From Ga0077536 sp035325705 (GTDB lineage Bacteria; Pseudomonadota; Gammaproteobacteria; Ga0077536): 64,000 nt of DNA. Position numbers and translations under genes: made by a program. Positions 33,912 to 42,807 of this stretch are shown in pieces. Location of the stretch: assembly GCA_035325705.1 (NCBI GenBank), contig DAOKZI010000006.1:1-64000 (forward strand). The letters run 5' to 3'. A model generated the notes under the pieces. The model ran no database searches. It was not told the origin of the DNA and worked only from the letters and a program-made list of their open reading frames with translations. Every line of letters starts with the position of its first letter. The stretch's first letter is position 1.

Positions 33912-35228
33912 ATGCAAACCGTCCGACTCGCCGACGCCGCCTCGCGCGCGCTGCGCATCGCCGCCTCGGCCGCCCTGATCGGCGCGAGCGGCGTCGCACT
34001 TGCCGCCGAACGCTCGAGCAATCTTTCCTACACCGCGCTGCGCGAATGGATCGCGCAGGCCCCGGACGCGGCGGGGCTGACTAGCGGCAAGATCTATACG
34101 CTGGCCGATCGCGCGGCGCTCGAGGCCTACATTCCGCGCACCGTGTGGGACTACTACTTCTTCGACGACATGGCGATGGAGGTGACGCCGACCGCGCACT
34201 ATCCGACGCCGCCGGACTGGACGATGGACGGCAGCGGCGCTCACGTGCTCGACGAGCGCGGCATCCTGCGCGGCTTCAAGGGCGGCGGCACGCCGTTTCC
34301 GCAGGTCGCGCCGGACGATCCGCAGGCGGCGGTGAAGCTGATCTGGAACATGCTGTGGCGGCCGGGCGAGCACGACTTCGACATGCCGATGATGACCTGG
34401 CTGCGCAGCGAGAACGGCAAGCTCGATCGCGAGATCGAGTACATGTCCACCAATGCGAGCTACGCGCTCGGCGAGCGCTGCCTCGTGCCGGGCTACGAGG
34501 AGGTCAAGTCGAAGCGGATCATGGAGTTCCGCTCGCCGCGCGACATGGCCGGCGCCAAGGACATGCAGATCGTCTACGTCGATCACGAGCGCGAGGACAG
34601 CGGCTGGCTCTACCTGCCGGCCCAGCGCAAGCCGCGGCGCACGCTCGCCTCGGAGCGCACCAGCGAGCTGATGGGCATGGACATGATCCGCGAGGATCTG
34701 AACGGCTTCAACGGCAAGGTCTACGAGAACGACTGGACTTATCTCGGCCGCCGCCAGGTGCTCGCGACGGTCAACGTCAGGGACAACCCGAAGATGGGCG
34801 GGCCGCACCTGTGGGTGCCGAACGAGGCGCGCTGGGAAGTGCGCGACGCCTACGTGGTGATGATCGAGCCGAAGTCCAAGGATCATCCCTACGCGCAGCG
34901 CATCCTTTTCCTCGATCCGGACTCGTACTGGACGCTGTGGATGATCGCCTTCGATCGCCGGGACGAGCAGCTCCTGCGCATGGCGCAGCACTTCATGAAG
35001 TACTCCGAGAGCTATCGCGACGAGCAGCCGCAGCAGGCGCCGTATCTGAACCAGGACTTCACCAAGAACCTCGGCCACCACGTGTTCCTGCATCTTGGCG
35101 AAAACGACATCAACGCCAAGAAGCCGCACGCGACGATCACGCACTGCTTCGTCAAGAAGCGCGTGTTCTCCGAGGCGCGCGCGCAGCAGTTCTATTCGCT
35201 GCGCAATATGATCAGCGGGCGACGCTGA
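33912..35228 (+). CDS. DUF1329 domain-containing exported protein
   Basis: Predicted secreted or outer-membrane-associated protein, 438 residues. The signal peptide ends in SAALIGASGVALAA (about residue 32). The mature part has the DUF1329 landmarks WDYYFFDDMAMEVTPTAHYP, PTPPDWTMDG and WRPGEHDFDMPMMTWL. DUF1329 proteins are regularly encoded beside DUF1302 proteins, as here, and together with RND-type exporters in hydrocarbon and steroid degraders; no exporter is next to this pair. AGGAG precedes the ATG at 33912. Function unproven. It overlaps nothing and is followed 124 bases later by DUF1302. Confidence 0.87.
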   Translation: MQTVRLADAASRALRIAASAALIGASGVALAAERSSNLSYTALREWIAQAPDAAGLTSGKIYTLADRAALEAYIPRTVWDYYFFDDMAMEVTPTAHYPTPPDWTMDGSGAHVLDERGILRGFKGGGTPFPQVAPDDPQAAVKLIWNMLWRPGEHDFDMPMMTWLRSENGKLDREIEYMSTNASYALGERCLVPGYEEVKSKRIMEFRSPRDMAGAKDMQIVYVDHEREDSGWLYLPAQRKPRRTLASERTSELMGMDMIREDLNGFNGKVYENDWTYLGRRQVLATVNVRDNPKMGGPHLWVPNEARWEVRDAYVVMIEPKSKDHPYAQRILFLDPDSYWTLWMIAFDRRDEQLLRMAQHFMKYSESYRDEQPQQAPYLNQDFTKNLGHHVFLHLGENDINAKKPHATITHCFVKKRVFSEARAQQFYSLRNMISGRR

Positions 35229-35352
35229 AACCGGCGTCGCCGCTGCGAGCGGCCGCAAGCGGGACATCCCGTCGCGGCCGACGACCGACAATGACAACGA
35301 CGAGGGCCGCCGAGCGCGGATACGCGGCGCGGCCGACTGGGGGACCGAGCTC

Positions 35353-36957
35353 ATGCGTTCATCGAGGGTCTGCCGCCCGTTCGCCGGCAGTCTGCTGGCC
35401 GGGCTGTTCGTCACACCTGCCGCCGAGGCGATCGTCACGCTGACCGACGAGATCGAAATCGAAGGCTTCGTCAATCTGCAGAACGCCGTGCGCGAGCCGC
35501 GCTTCGAGTCCGCCGAGCTCGTGATGCAGCGGAACACGGCGCAGATCGAAGGCAAGTACTATTTCCTCAAGGACAGCACCGCCTTCGGGCGCTTCCACAC
35601 CGGGCGCCTCGAGGAGGCGACGCTGACGATCGTCGGCCGCGGCGTCTACGATTCGGTCTACGACATTCGCGGCTCCTACAGCGACGCCTTCGAGCACGAT
35701 CGGCACCATCCCGGCGAGGCCGAAGTGAAGCTGCGCGAAGCCTTCATCGACTTTCTGCTGCCGCCGTTCACGCTGAGGCTCGGCCGCCAGCAGGTCGTAT
35801 GGGGCGAGACCGACAACTTCCGCGCCCTCGACGCGATCAATCCGCTGGACCTGAGCTGGCACTGGAGCTGGGAGTCCTGGGAAGACATCCGCATTCCGCT
35901 GTGGATGGCGCGCGGTGTCTACGACATCGGCAAGCTCGGGCCCTTCGACGAGTCCTTCGTCGAGGCGGTCTACATCCCGTGGGACGTGCAGCACAACCGG
36001 ATCTCGACCGATCCCAGACGGCCCTGGGCGCTGCACGGTGCGGGTCTGCGCAAAAACGCGAACACCGTCATCATCGACGGTCAGGCGCTGGATCTCGATC
36101 TGCGCGTGCACGACGGCAGCCCCTCGCGGCGCTTCGAGAACGGCCAGGCGGGCATGCGCTTCAAGGCCATCTGGGGCGACGTCGAATTCAGCCTGAACTA
36201 TTTCTACGGCTACTCGGCGGACACGCGCGCGCGCTTCCAGGCGGATCGTTCGGGCGTCGTCGGCGGGCGCTTCCACGCCGAGTACGTGACCGAGAACCCG
36301 CGCACCCACCTCCTCGGCTTCACCGCGAACTACTCGGACGAGAAGTACACGCAGGCGGTGTTCCGCATGGAAACGGTGTTCACGACCGGTGTGCCCGTCG
36401 CCATCGACGCGGCGGCACCGCGCGCCGTCGATCCCGACGGCGATCAGTTCGACGAAGCGCGCCGCACCGTGCTGATGCTCGCCGTCGATCGCCCGACCTG
36501 GATACGCTGGCTCAACGATCAGCGCACCTTCTTCCTGTCGACGCAGATCTTCTGGCGCCACTACCTCGACTGGAGCGCGTTCTATCGCGGCATTCCGGCC
36601 GTCGAACAAGCGGTCCTGAACGGGCAGGTGCTGCCCGGCCGCTTCATCAGCACCAATACCGATCGCATCGACCAGAACGAGTTCGTGATGACCTTCTCCG
36701 CGTCCACCAGCTACGGCGCGGCGGGGCTGCTGCAGCCGCGCTTCGTGCTGGCCTACGATCCGCGCTCGACCGGCGCCTACAATCAGCTCGGCTTCGACTA
36801 TCTGCTGTCCAAGCACATCCAGCTACGCCTGCAGCAGAACCTGTTCTGGCGCGTGAACGGCGATTCGATCGGGCCGTGGCAGCTCGGCGATCTGTGGGGA
36901 CACTCCAGCGGCAACAGCCGCCACGAGACGGTGTTCAGCCTGATCTACCAGTTCTGA
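35353..36957 (+). CDS. DUF1302 outer-membrane protein
   Basis: A 534-residue predicted outer-membrane beta-barrel. The signal peptide ends near residue 26 (AGLFVTPAAEAIVTLTDE). Characteristic segments include RLGRQQVVWGETDNFRALDAINPLDL (around residue 140) and a series of amphipathic strands with alternating aromatic residues up to the C-terminal HETVFSLIYQF. DUF1302 proteins work with DUF1329 partners, probably in uptake or export of hydrophobic compounds. The start ATG at 35353 has no strong ribosome-binding site; it is the first ATG of the frame. The end is 10 bases from the duplicated soeC fragment. Confidence 0.88.
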   Translation: MRSSRVCRPFAGSLLAGLFVTPAAEAIVTLTDEIEIEGFVNLQNAVREPRFESAELVMQRNTAQIEGKYYFLKDSTAFGRFHTGRLEEATLTIVGRGVYDSVYDIRGSYSDAFEHDRHHPGEAEVKLREAFIDFLLPPFTLRLGRQQVVWGETDNFRALDAINPLDLSWHWSWESWEDIRIPLWMARGVYDIGKLGPFDESFVEAVYIPWDVQHNRISTDPRRPWALHGAGLRKNANTVIIDGQALDLDLRVHDGSPSRRFENGQAGMRFKAIWGDVEFSLNYFYGYSADTRARFQADRSGVVGGRFHAEYVTENPRTHLLGFTANYSDEKYTQAVFRMETVFTTGVPVAIDAAAPRAVDPDGDQFDEARRTVLMLAVDRPTWIRWLNDQRTFFLSTQIFWRHYLDWSAFYRGIPAVEQAVLNGQVLPGRFISTNTDRIDQNEFVMTFSASTSYGAAGLLQPRFVLAYDPRSTGAYNQLGFDYLLSKHIQLRLQQNLFWRVNGDSIGPWQLGDLWGHSSGNSRHETVFSLIYQF

Positions 36958-36967
36958 GCCCGTTCAA

Positions 36968-37169
36968 CCGAAGGCTATCGGCCGTAGAAAACCGCCACCG
37001 CGTGCTTGGCCTCGGCGAAGAACAGCCAGCGCTCGACGATCAGGCCCAGCGCGAGCGCGGGGACGGCGAGCCCGAGCAGCACCGAGCCGGCGGCATCATT
37101 GAGCGCGACGCTGGCGAGCGCGGCGAGCGCGGGCAGCACGAAGGCGCAGACGGCGGCGATGCGTCGCAA
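36968..37169 (-). pseudogene. Duplicated fragment of the soeC 3' end (left copy)
   Basis: These 202 bases repeat 38134-38335 in the same orientation with only a few mismatches. They encode 64 residues (RRIAAVCAFVLPALAALASV...FAEAKHAVAVFYGR), the last third of the SoeC membrane subunit. There is no start or upstream part, so it is a gene remnant and not a gene. The two copies bracket a 0.96-kb insert, as if an insertion had duplicated its target or a partial gene duplication had occurred. Confidence 0.9.
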
Positions 37170-37275
37170 GACAGTGCACGGAGTTCGTTCGTGTATGCGT
37201 TGCTGAATGTGGTCTTGCTAAAGATCCGCCAAGATCACCGTTTCCTCGCATTCTTTATGAAAGCCTGCCTGGGGA

Positions 37276-37737
37276 ATGAGAGTTGTGATGAGCGCCGATA
37301 GCAAAAAGACACTTCTGCTTATCCTAGTCTTCGTTCTGGGAATGGGATGGGGGCTGATAGGTCCAGTTAATCGCCTTATGATTAACGATATAGAGACAAC
37401 TAAATTCACCTACATCATAGATGCATATTTGTGGCCCACACACTTCCTCGCCTTTGGCGAAGGGGGGTGGTATCCAGCTTCCATAACTGCAAATGTCCTA
37501 CTGTTCGGTGTCATTGCGCTTGTAATCTATTGCTCCTTAGAAAGAGCAACAAGGCTGTGGGTTATTTTTTGTGCCGTGGTCATATGGGGCGCTCTCGTGG
37601 GAAGTTTCATAGCCGGATTTAGGCTTCGAGATTTTCAGGTCTTGCCGTTTAGTGCCGGGCCTTTATTTTATGCGGCGTTCGTCTCTCTCATTATCTTCAT
37701 CAAAAAGCACAGGCTCTTCGGGAACTCGCCTGGATGA
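37276..37737 (+). CDS. Hypothetical membrane protein in the foreign insert
   Basis: A 153-residue protein with about four transmembrane helices (LLLILVFVLGMGWGLIG; NVLLFGVIALVIYCSL; LWVIFCAVVIWGALVGSFIAGF; LFYAAFVSLIIFI). Its base composition is clearly more AT-rich than the neighbourhood, with codons such as TTA, ATA and AGA, and no recognised family. It lies inside the segment between the two soeC copies. A second ATG at 37288 is equally possible. Its low GC points to horizontal transfer. Confidence 0.7.
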   Translation: MRVVMSADSKKTLLLILVFVLGMGWGLIGPVNRLMINDIETTKFTYIIDAYLWPTHFLAFGEGGWYPASITANVLLFGVIALVIYCSLERATRLWVIFCAVVIWGALVGSFIAGFRLRDFQVLPFSAGPLFYAAFVSLIIFIKKHRLFGNSPG

Positions 37738-37784
37738 ATCTGGGCGACCTTCGCTGCGGTTAGGCCGTTTTTTGACACGCTCTG

Positions 37785-37901
37785 ATGGAGATGGCGAAGG
37801 CGAACGGACTCGAACCTTATGCGTACCTGCGCCGGGTGTTCACCGAGTTACCGGCGGCAACGACGGTCGACGATATCGAAGCGTTGCTGCTCTGGGCCTA
37901 A
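37785..37901 (+). mobile_element. IS66-family transposase C-terminal remnant
   Basis: 38 codons reading MAKANGLEPYAYLRRVFTEL and VDDIEALLLWA, the C-terminal end of IS66 TnpC transposases. An in-frame stop lies just upstream and the catalytic DDE region is absent, so this is debris of an insertion. It sits in the same foreign segment as the membrane protein, between the two soeC copies. I cannot define the ends of the element. The 232 bases that follow, up to the right soeC copy, show nothing I recognise. Confidence 0.8.
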
Positions 37902-38133
37902 GCGAACTGCCGCACTTTTGGCAATGACGGAGTTGGTGGAGCGCGACCAGAATATCGAGAAGAAGGCCCATGGAAGCCCTGAACAAGTCCATCCTGGACT
38001 CGTGCAGAGACGGCGAGGTCGTGGCAAGCCCGTGCTCGCCTCCGCGAATCAGGCGCTTACGCGATTGATTCGCGAGCGGACCGGCGATGGCCCGCGGAAA
38101 CTCCGCTGTTCCCAGGTTTCCCCTCGCGCTCGG

Positions 38134-38335
38134 CCGAAAGCTACCTGCCGTAGAACACCGCCACCGCGTGCTTGGCCTCGGCGAAGAACAGCCAGCGCTC
38201 GACGATCAGGCCCAGCGCGAGCGCGGGGACGGCGAGCCCGAGCAGCACCGAGCCGGCGGCGTCACTGAGCGCGACGCTGGCGAGCGCGGCGAGCGCGGGC
38301 AGCGCGAAGGCGCAGACGGCGGCGATGCGCCGCAG
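38134..38335 (-). repeat. Right copy of the 202-bp direct duplication
   Basis: The 3' end of the intact soeC gene, duplicated at 36968-37169 in the same orientation. The copies align end to end without gaps and differ at roughly 5 percent of positions by eye. Confidence 0.88.
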
Positions 38336-39070
38336 CTTGCGCGCGTGACGGCGCGCGAGGACATAGCCCATCTCTTTCAACAAATAGTTCTGCTCGGTGT
38401 GCGGCCAGGCCAGCGAGGACACGGCGCCCAGCGCGCCCAGGCCGGTCGCGCTCGCGAGCGTCGAGGTCGGCGCCTGGCGATCGATACTCCTCCAGTAGCG
38501 CCACTTGGCGAGCCCCGCGCAGGCGAGGAGGGCGGCCGTCACGGCCGCGTCGCGCGCATCCGCGACGCCGCTCCACTGCCGCAGCGCGAGCCACAGCACG
38601 GCGCCGCTCGCGAGTGAGAGCAGCAGATAGTTCAGCGGCACGGCGCCGCGGTGCCAGGCGTCGACGGTCTTCAGCGACGCGTAGATCATCGCGGTCGCAT
38701 ACACCGTCGCCAGCGCGAGCGCGGCGCTCGCGAGCGGCAGGATCGGGTCGACGCCCGTGCCGCGCCATAGCTGCCGGGCCCAGGCGAGCGCGGGGAGATA
38801 GCAGGCCAAGGCGAGCACGCCTTCGCGCGACAGCCAGGAACTGCGCCACTGCGTCAGCGCGCGCCAGGCGCGTTCCGGATGCCCGAGATGGCGGGTCGAG
38901 GACAGCAGGCCGGCGCTGACGAGCACCGCGGCGAGCGCGAGCGCCGTGAGGGCCAAGGCGCCGCGGCTCGCCGCGTCCCCGCTCGCGGCGTACAGCGCGA
39001 GGATCGCGATCAGGCCGTAGCCGGCGCCGGCTGCGGTCGTGAAGAAGACGATCGAATAGGCCGGATTCAC
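38141..39070 (-). CDS. soeC: DmsC/SoeC-type membrane anchor subunit
   Basis: Membrane subunit of the molybdoenzyme, 309 residues with about eight helices. It starts at a GTG (39070) as MNPAYSIVFFTTAAGAGYGLIAILALYA, a typical SoeC/DmsC start, and contains LSSTRHLGHPERAWRALTQWRSSWLSREG, which binds the quinone or the iron-sulfur subunit in relatives. The GTG overlaps the soeB stop (GTGA), so translation is coupled. It passes electrons to the quinone pool. A fragment of its 3' end is duplicated 1.2 kb away. Confidence 0.87.
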   Translation of the reverse strand: MNPAYSIVFFTTAAGAGYGLIAILALYAASGDAASRGALALTALALAAVLVSAGLLSSTRHLGHPERAWRALTQWRSSWLSREGVLALACYLPALAWARQLWRGTGVDPILPLASAALALATVYATAMIYASLKTVDAWHRGAVPLNYLLLSLASGAVLWLALRQWSGVADARDAAVTAALLACAGLAKWRYWRSIDRQAPTSTLASATGLGALGAVSSLAWPHTEQNYLLKEMGYVLARRHARKLRRIAAVCAFALPALAALASVALSDAAGSVLLGLAVPALALGLIVERWLFFAEAKHAVAVFYGR

Positions 39071-39792
39071 GTCAGGATGCGATCGATCCAGCGCAGCAGC
39101 GCGGTCTCGAAGCGGCCGGCCGGACGCGGCAGCGGGCTTGCCGCGAGCTCGGGCGCGCGGCGCGGCGGCAGATACTTGTTCACGGGCGCGCAGCCCTGCT
39201 CGGGCATCAGATCGTAGCCGCCGCGTTCGCGCACGAGCCGCGATACGCCGCTCGCGGGATCGCCCAGATCGCCGAAGCTGCGCGCGCCGGTCGGGCAGGC
39301 CGCGACGCAGGCCGGCACGCGCGCGGCCTCGGGCAGGTTGCCGTTGTAGATCCGATCGACGCACAGCGTGCATTTCTTCATCACGCCGGCGTCCGCGTCG
39401 TACTCGCGCGCGCCGTAGGGGCAGGCCCAGGAGCACAGCTTGCAGCCGATGCATTTGTCCGCGTCGACCAGCACGATGCCGTCCGCCGCGCGCTTGAACG
39501 AGGCGCCGGTCGGGCACACGGTGACGCAGGGCGCGTTGTCGCAGTGCAGGCAGGAGCGCGGGAAGTTGACCGTCTTGCTGCCCGCGGCAGTCTGCACTTC
39601 GTAAGTGTGCACGCGGTTGAACCACACACCGTCCGGCGCCGCGCCGTAGGGATCGGTGTCGGTCAGCGGCGCCGAGTAGCCGGCGTCGTTCCACTCCTTG
39701 CAGCTCGTTGCGCAGGCGTGGCAGCCGACGCAGGTGTCGAGATCGATCACGAGCCCGAGCTTGCGAGTCGTCGACGGCGGCAGCATCGTCAT
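39067..39792 (-). CDS. soeB: Four-cluster ferredoxin-like subunit of the molybdoenzyme
   Basis: Iron-sulfur electron-transfer subunit, 241 residues, with four cysteine motifs typical of DmsB/SoeB: DTCVGCHACATSC, SCLHCDNAPCVTVCPTG, DKCIGCKLCSWACPYG and KKCTLC...PACVAACPTGA. Each should bind a [4Fe-4S] cluster. No TAT signal is present, so with the other subunits it is probably on the cytoplasmic side. It overlaps soeA upstream (ATGA-type) and soeC downstream. Start ATG is at 39792; a second ATG at 39786 is possible. Confidence 0.9.
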   Translation of the reverse strand: MTMLPPSTTRKLGLVIDLDTCVGCHACATSCKEWNDAGYSAPLTDTDPYGAAPDGVWFNRVHTYEVQTAAGSKTVNFPRSCLHCDNAPCVTVCPTGASFKRAADGIVLVDADKCIGCKLCSWACPYGAREYDADAGVMKKCTLCVDRIYNGNLPEAARVPACVAACPTGARSFGDLGDPASGVSRLVRERGGYDLMPEQGCAPVNKYLPPRRAPELAASPLPRPAGRFETALLRWIDRILT

Positions 39793-42713
39793 TGCGGCTC
39801 TCCTTCGCGTTCGGCCTGCGCGCTGCCGCCGAGGTATTCGCGCGGCGTATCGAGCGTCCGGCCCGTCGCCTCGCCCTTGAGCGCGAGGCCTCGGCGCAAG
39901 ATCTCCGGCGCATGCGCCCGCGCCGGCAAGACCTCGAACAGCGGTGCGGTGGCGCCGGCTTCCTGCGGCCGGCATTTCTCGAGGCGCACTCGCAGATCGA
40001 ACCAGGCGGCCTGGCCGGTCAGCGGATCGGCGTTGAGCGCTGCACGCGCCGGGCCGGTGTGGGTCGGGATCAGATGGTTCAGCAGAAAGCCCTGCGTGCT
40101 CTCCGGGGCGTCGGCGGCGAGCCCCCACGCGCCGCGCCGCTTGCCGAGCGCGTTCCAGGTCCACACCGTGTGCGGATTCACGCCGCGCATGGTCTGCACC
40201 TGCGCCTTGACGCGACCGCCAGGCGCGAGGATCCAGGCCCAGTCGCCGTCGGCGAGGCCCGCCGCGGCGGCGGCCTCGGGATGCACATAGAGGACATTGC
40301 GCGCGCTGATCTGCCGCAGCCACGCGTTCTGCGCGCCCCAGGAGTGATACATGTGCATCGGCCGCTGCGTGATCGCGTGCAGCGGATAGTCACCCGCCGG
40401 CGGCGCGAGCGGCTGCCACAGCGGCAGCGGATCGCAGTGCTCGCGCAAACGCGCGCGCAGAGGCGCGGGCGGCTGCAGCTCACCGTGACCCGTGGCCGCG
40501 AGCCGGAACTTCTGCAGGATCTCGCTGTAGAGCTCGAGCACGATCGGCTGCGCCGCGCCGATCCAGCCCGCCGCCACTGCGTGCTCGAGGTAGGCGCGGT
40601 TCGCGAACCGGTAGTAGCGCAAGGTAGGCGGCAGCTCCGCGCGAAAGAAGCAGCCGTTCTCCACATAGCGTTCGAGCTGCGAAGGGTTCGGCGCGCCGCG
40701 GAAGGACAGGCTGCCGTCCTCGCCGCGCCAGCCGGCGAGCGGACCGACGTCGTTCGCGCGCATGTGATGCTCGAGGTAGTCGCGGTAGCCGCCGGGATAG
40801 CGCGGGCTGCCGTCTTCGCGCGTCATGCCGGGCAGGCCGAGGCGGGCGCCGAGATCGAGCAGCACGTCCTGGAACGGACGCACGTCGCGGTCGGGCGCCA
40901 CGACCGGCTGGCGGATCGCGTCGGCCGCGCCGTTGGCGTCCGAGATCGGCCGATCGAGCAGCGAGATGCAGTCCCAGCGCTCGAGATAGGTCGTGTCCGG
41001 CAGGACGAGATCGGCATAGGGCACGGTCTCGCTGTAATAGGCGTCGACGTAGACGATGCGCGGGATGCGGTACTCGCCGTCCGCGCGTCGATCGCAGAGC
41101 TGCGCGAGCGTCGCCGGGACGTCCATCGCCGAGTTCCAGGCCATGTTCGCCATGTACAGGAACAGCGTGTCGATCGGATAGGGATCGCCTTTCCATGCGT
41201 TGTGGATCACGGTGTGCAGCAGGCCGTGCAGGGCGAGCGGGAATTCCCAGCTAAAAGCCTGATCGAGGCGCTCCGGCTTGCCGTCTGCGTCGTGCAGCAG
41301 GTATTCGGGGCCGCGCGGAAAGCCGAGCGGCATGCGCGTCAGCGGCTGGCCGGGCGCGCTGCCGGTCGCCGGACTGCCCGGCGGCGGGATCGGGCGCGGG
41401 AACGGCGGCTTGTAGCGAAAGCCGCCGGGCACGTCGATCGTCCCGAGCAGCATCTGCAGCGCGTGGATCAGGCGGCAGGTGTGGAAGCCGTTCGCATGCG
41501 CCGAGATCCCGCGCATCGCGTGCATCGAGATCGGCCGCCCGATGAACTCGGCGTGCTCGCGTCCCGCCGCGTCGATCCACGGCCCGGGCAGCGCGATCGT
41601 CTGCTCGAAAGCGACCGCGGCGAGCTCGGCGGCGAGCGCGCGGATGCGGGCGGCGGGAATGCCGCAGTGGGGAGCGACGGCCTCGGCCTCGAAGCAGGGA
41701 TCGAGGAAGCGGCGCGCAAAGCCTTCGAAAGCCGGCGCCGCGCGGCGTCCGTCGGGCGTTTCGACGGCACCGACGAAACGCGGCGCTTCCGCGCCCGGCG
41801 CGGGCACGAGCGCGCCGCTGCGCGCGTCCACGCACAGCGCCCGCCCCTCGGCGTCGCGCGCGAAGAGGCCGTGATCCGGCGCGCCGGGATCGTCGATCAC
41901 GAGCCAGGCCGCGTTGGTGTAGCGCGCGAGGTAGGGCCAGTCGATCTTCTCCGCGGCGAGCAGCTCGTTGATCAGCGCGGCGACGAGCAGGCCGTCGCTG
42001 CCGGGCGTGATCGCGAGCCATTCGTCGGCGATCGCGGAATAGCCCGTGCGCACGGGATTGATCGACACGAGCTTGGTGCCCGGCCGCGCCTTCAACTGGC
42101 CGAGCCCGATCTTGATCGGATTGGAGGCGTGATCCTCGGCGACGCCGAACAGCAGGAGCAGCCTGGTGTGCGCCCAGTCCGGCTCGCCGAACTCCCAGAA
42201 CGAGCCGCCGATCGAATAGAGCCCCGCGGCCGCCATGTTGACCGAGCAGAAGCCGCCGTGGGCGGCGTAGTTGACGGTGCCGAACTGCTGTGCCCACCAG
42301 CCGGTGAAGGACTGGCTCTGATCGCGGCCGGTGAAGAAGGCGAGCTCGCGCGGCGCGCGCGCGCGGATGTCCTGCAGCCAGCCGGCCGCGAGGGCTAGCG
42401 CCTCGTCCCATTCGATCTCGCGGAACTCGCCGGCGCCGCGCGGGCCCACGCGCAGCAGCGGCTTGCTCAAGCGCGCCGGGGAATGTTGCTGCATGATCCC
42501 GGACGCGCCTTTCGCGCAGATCACGCCGCGGTTGACGGGATGATCCGGGTTGCCGTCGATGTAGCGCACCGCGCCGTTCTTCAAGTGCACGCGGATGCCG
42601 CAGCGGCACGCGCACATGTAGCAGGTGGTGGTGCGGATCTCGTCGGCGACGGCGGGGGCGGTGTCGACGGGCGACTCGGCGCTGCGCCGGCCGGGCTCAG
42701 TGCCGTCGGCCAC
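39789..42713 (-). CDS. soeA: Molybdopterin oxidoreductase, SoeA-like sulfite dehydrogenase catalytic subunit
   Basis: Catalytic subunit of a complex iron-sulfur molybdoenzyme, 974 residues. The [4Fe-4S] motif is TTTCYMCACRCGI (Cys31, Cys34, Cys38) with Cys66 in NRGVICAKGA. The pterin-binding domains contain INPVRTGYSAIADEWLAITPGSDG and YADLVLPDTTYLERWDC. It lacks a twin-arginine signal, consistent with cytoplasmic SoeA. The gene order SoeA-SoeB-SoeC and the divergent SulP transporter support sulfite oxidation to sulfate. Closely related DMSO, polysulfide or thiosulfate enzymes cannot be excluded by eye. Confidence 0.82.
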   Translation of the reverse strand: MADGTEPGRRSAESPVDTAPAVADEIRTTTCYMCACRCGIRVHLKNGAVRYIDGNPDHPVNRGVICAKGASGIMQQHSPARLSKPLLRVGPRGAGEFREIEWDEALALAAGWLQDIRARAPRELAFFTGRDQSQSFTGWWAQQFGTVNYAAHGGFCSVNMAAAGLYSIGGSFWEFGEPDWAHTRLLLLFGVAEDHASNPIKIGLGQLKARPGTKLVSINPVRTGYSAIADEWLAITPGSDGLLVAALINELLAAEKIDWPYLARYTNAAWLVIDDPGAPDHGLFARDAEGRALCVDARSGALVPAPGAEAPRFVGAVETPDGRRAAPAFEGFARRFLDPCFEAEAVAPHCGIPAARIRALAAELAAVAFEQTIALPGPWIDAAGREHAEFIGRPISMHAMRGISAHANGFHTCRLIHALQMLLGTIDVPGGFRYKPPFPRPIPPPGSPATGSAPGQPLTRMPLGFPRGPEYLLHDADGKPERLDQAFSWEFPLALHGLLHTVIHNAWKGDPYPIDTLFLYMANMAWNSAMDVPATLAQLCDRRADGEYRIPRIVYVDAYYSETVPYADLVLPDTTYLERWDCISLLDRPISDANGAADAIRQPVVAPDRDVRPFQDVLLDLGARLGLPGMTREDGSPRYPGGYRDYLEHHMRANDVGPLAGWRGEDGSLSFRGAPNPSQLERYVENGCFFRAELPPTLRYYRFANRAYLEHAVAAGWIGAAQPIVLELYSEILQKFRLAATGHGELQPPAPLRARLREHCDPLPLWQPLAPPAGDYPLHAITQRPMHMYHSWGAQNAWLRQISARNVLYVHPEAAAAAGLADGDWAWILAPGGRVKAQVQTMRGVNPHTVWTWNALGKRRGAWGLAADAPESTQGFLLNHLIPTHTGPARAALNADPLTGQAAWFDLRVRLEKCRPQEAGATAPLFEVLPARAHAPEILRRGLALKGEATGRTLDTPREYLGGSAQAEREGEPQ

Positions 42714-42726
42714 GATGGGTCTCGGA

Positions 42727-42750
42727 ATTCATATATGCCAGAATCATATA
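42727..42750. promoter_or_regulatory. AT-rich repeat in the soeA-sulP divergent region
   Basis: ATTCATATATGCCAGAATCATATA has a direct repeat (ATTCATATA / AATCATATA, 15 bases apart) and also ATTC-N10-GAAT and TATAT-N9-ATATA inverted repeats. It stands out in the GC-rich 94-base divergent promoter region. It may be an operator or promoter element: sulfide-responsive ArsR-type regulators bind ATTC-N8-GAAT, but the spacing here differs. No regulator gene is beside it. Confidence 0.35.
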
Positions 42751-42807
42751 AGCTCAGAACTTTCCCAGCCATCCGCGCCCGATGTCTCTAGGCTACTGCT
42801 CGCCGCC

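Noticed and set aside
36975..37169. A 64-residue open frame that looks like a complete small membrane protein.
   Set aside because: It is the duplicated tail of soeC with no start of its own.
42625..42807. Upstream extension of the SulP frame.
   Set aside because: It overlaps the soeA start and promoter region; the family start is at 42808.
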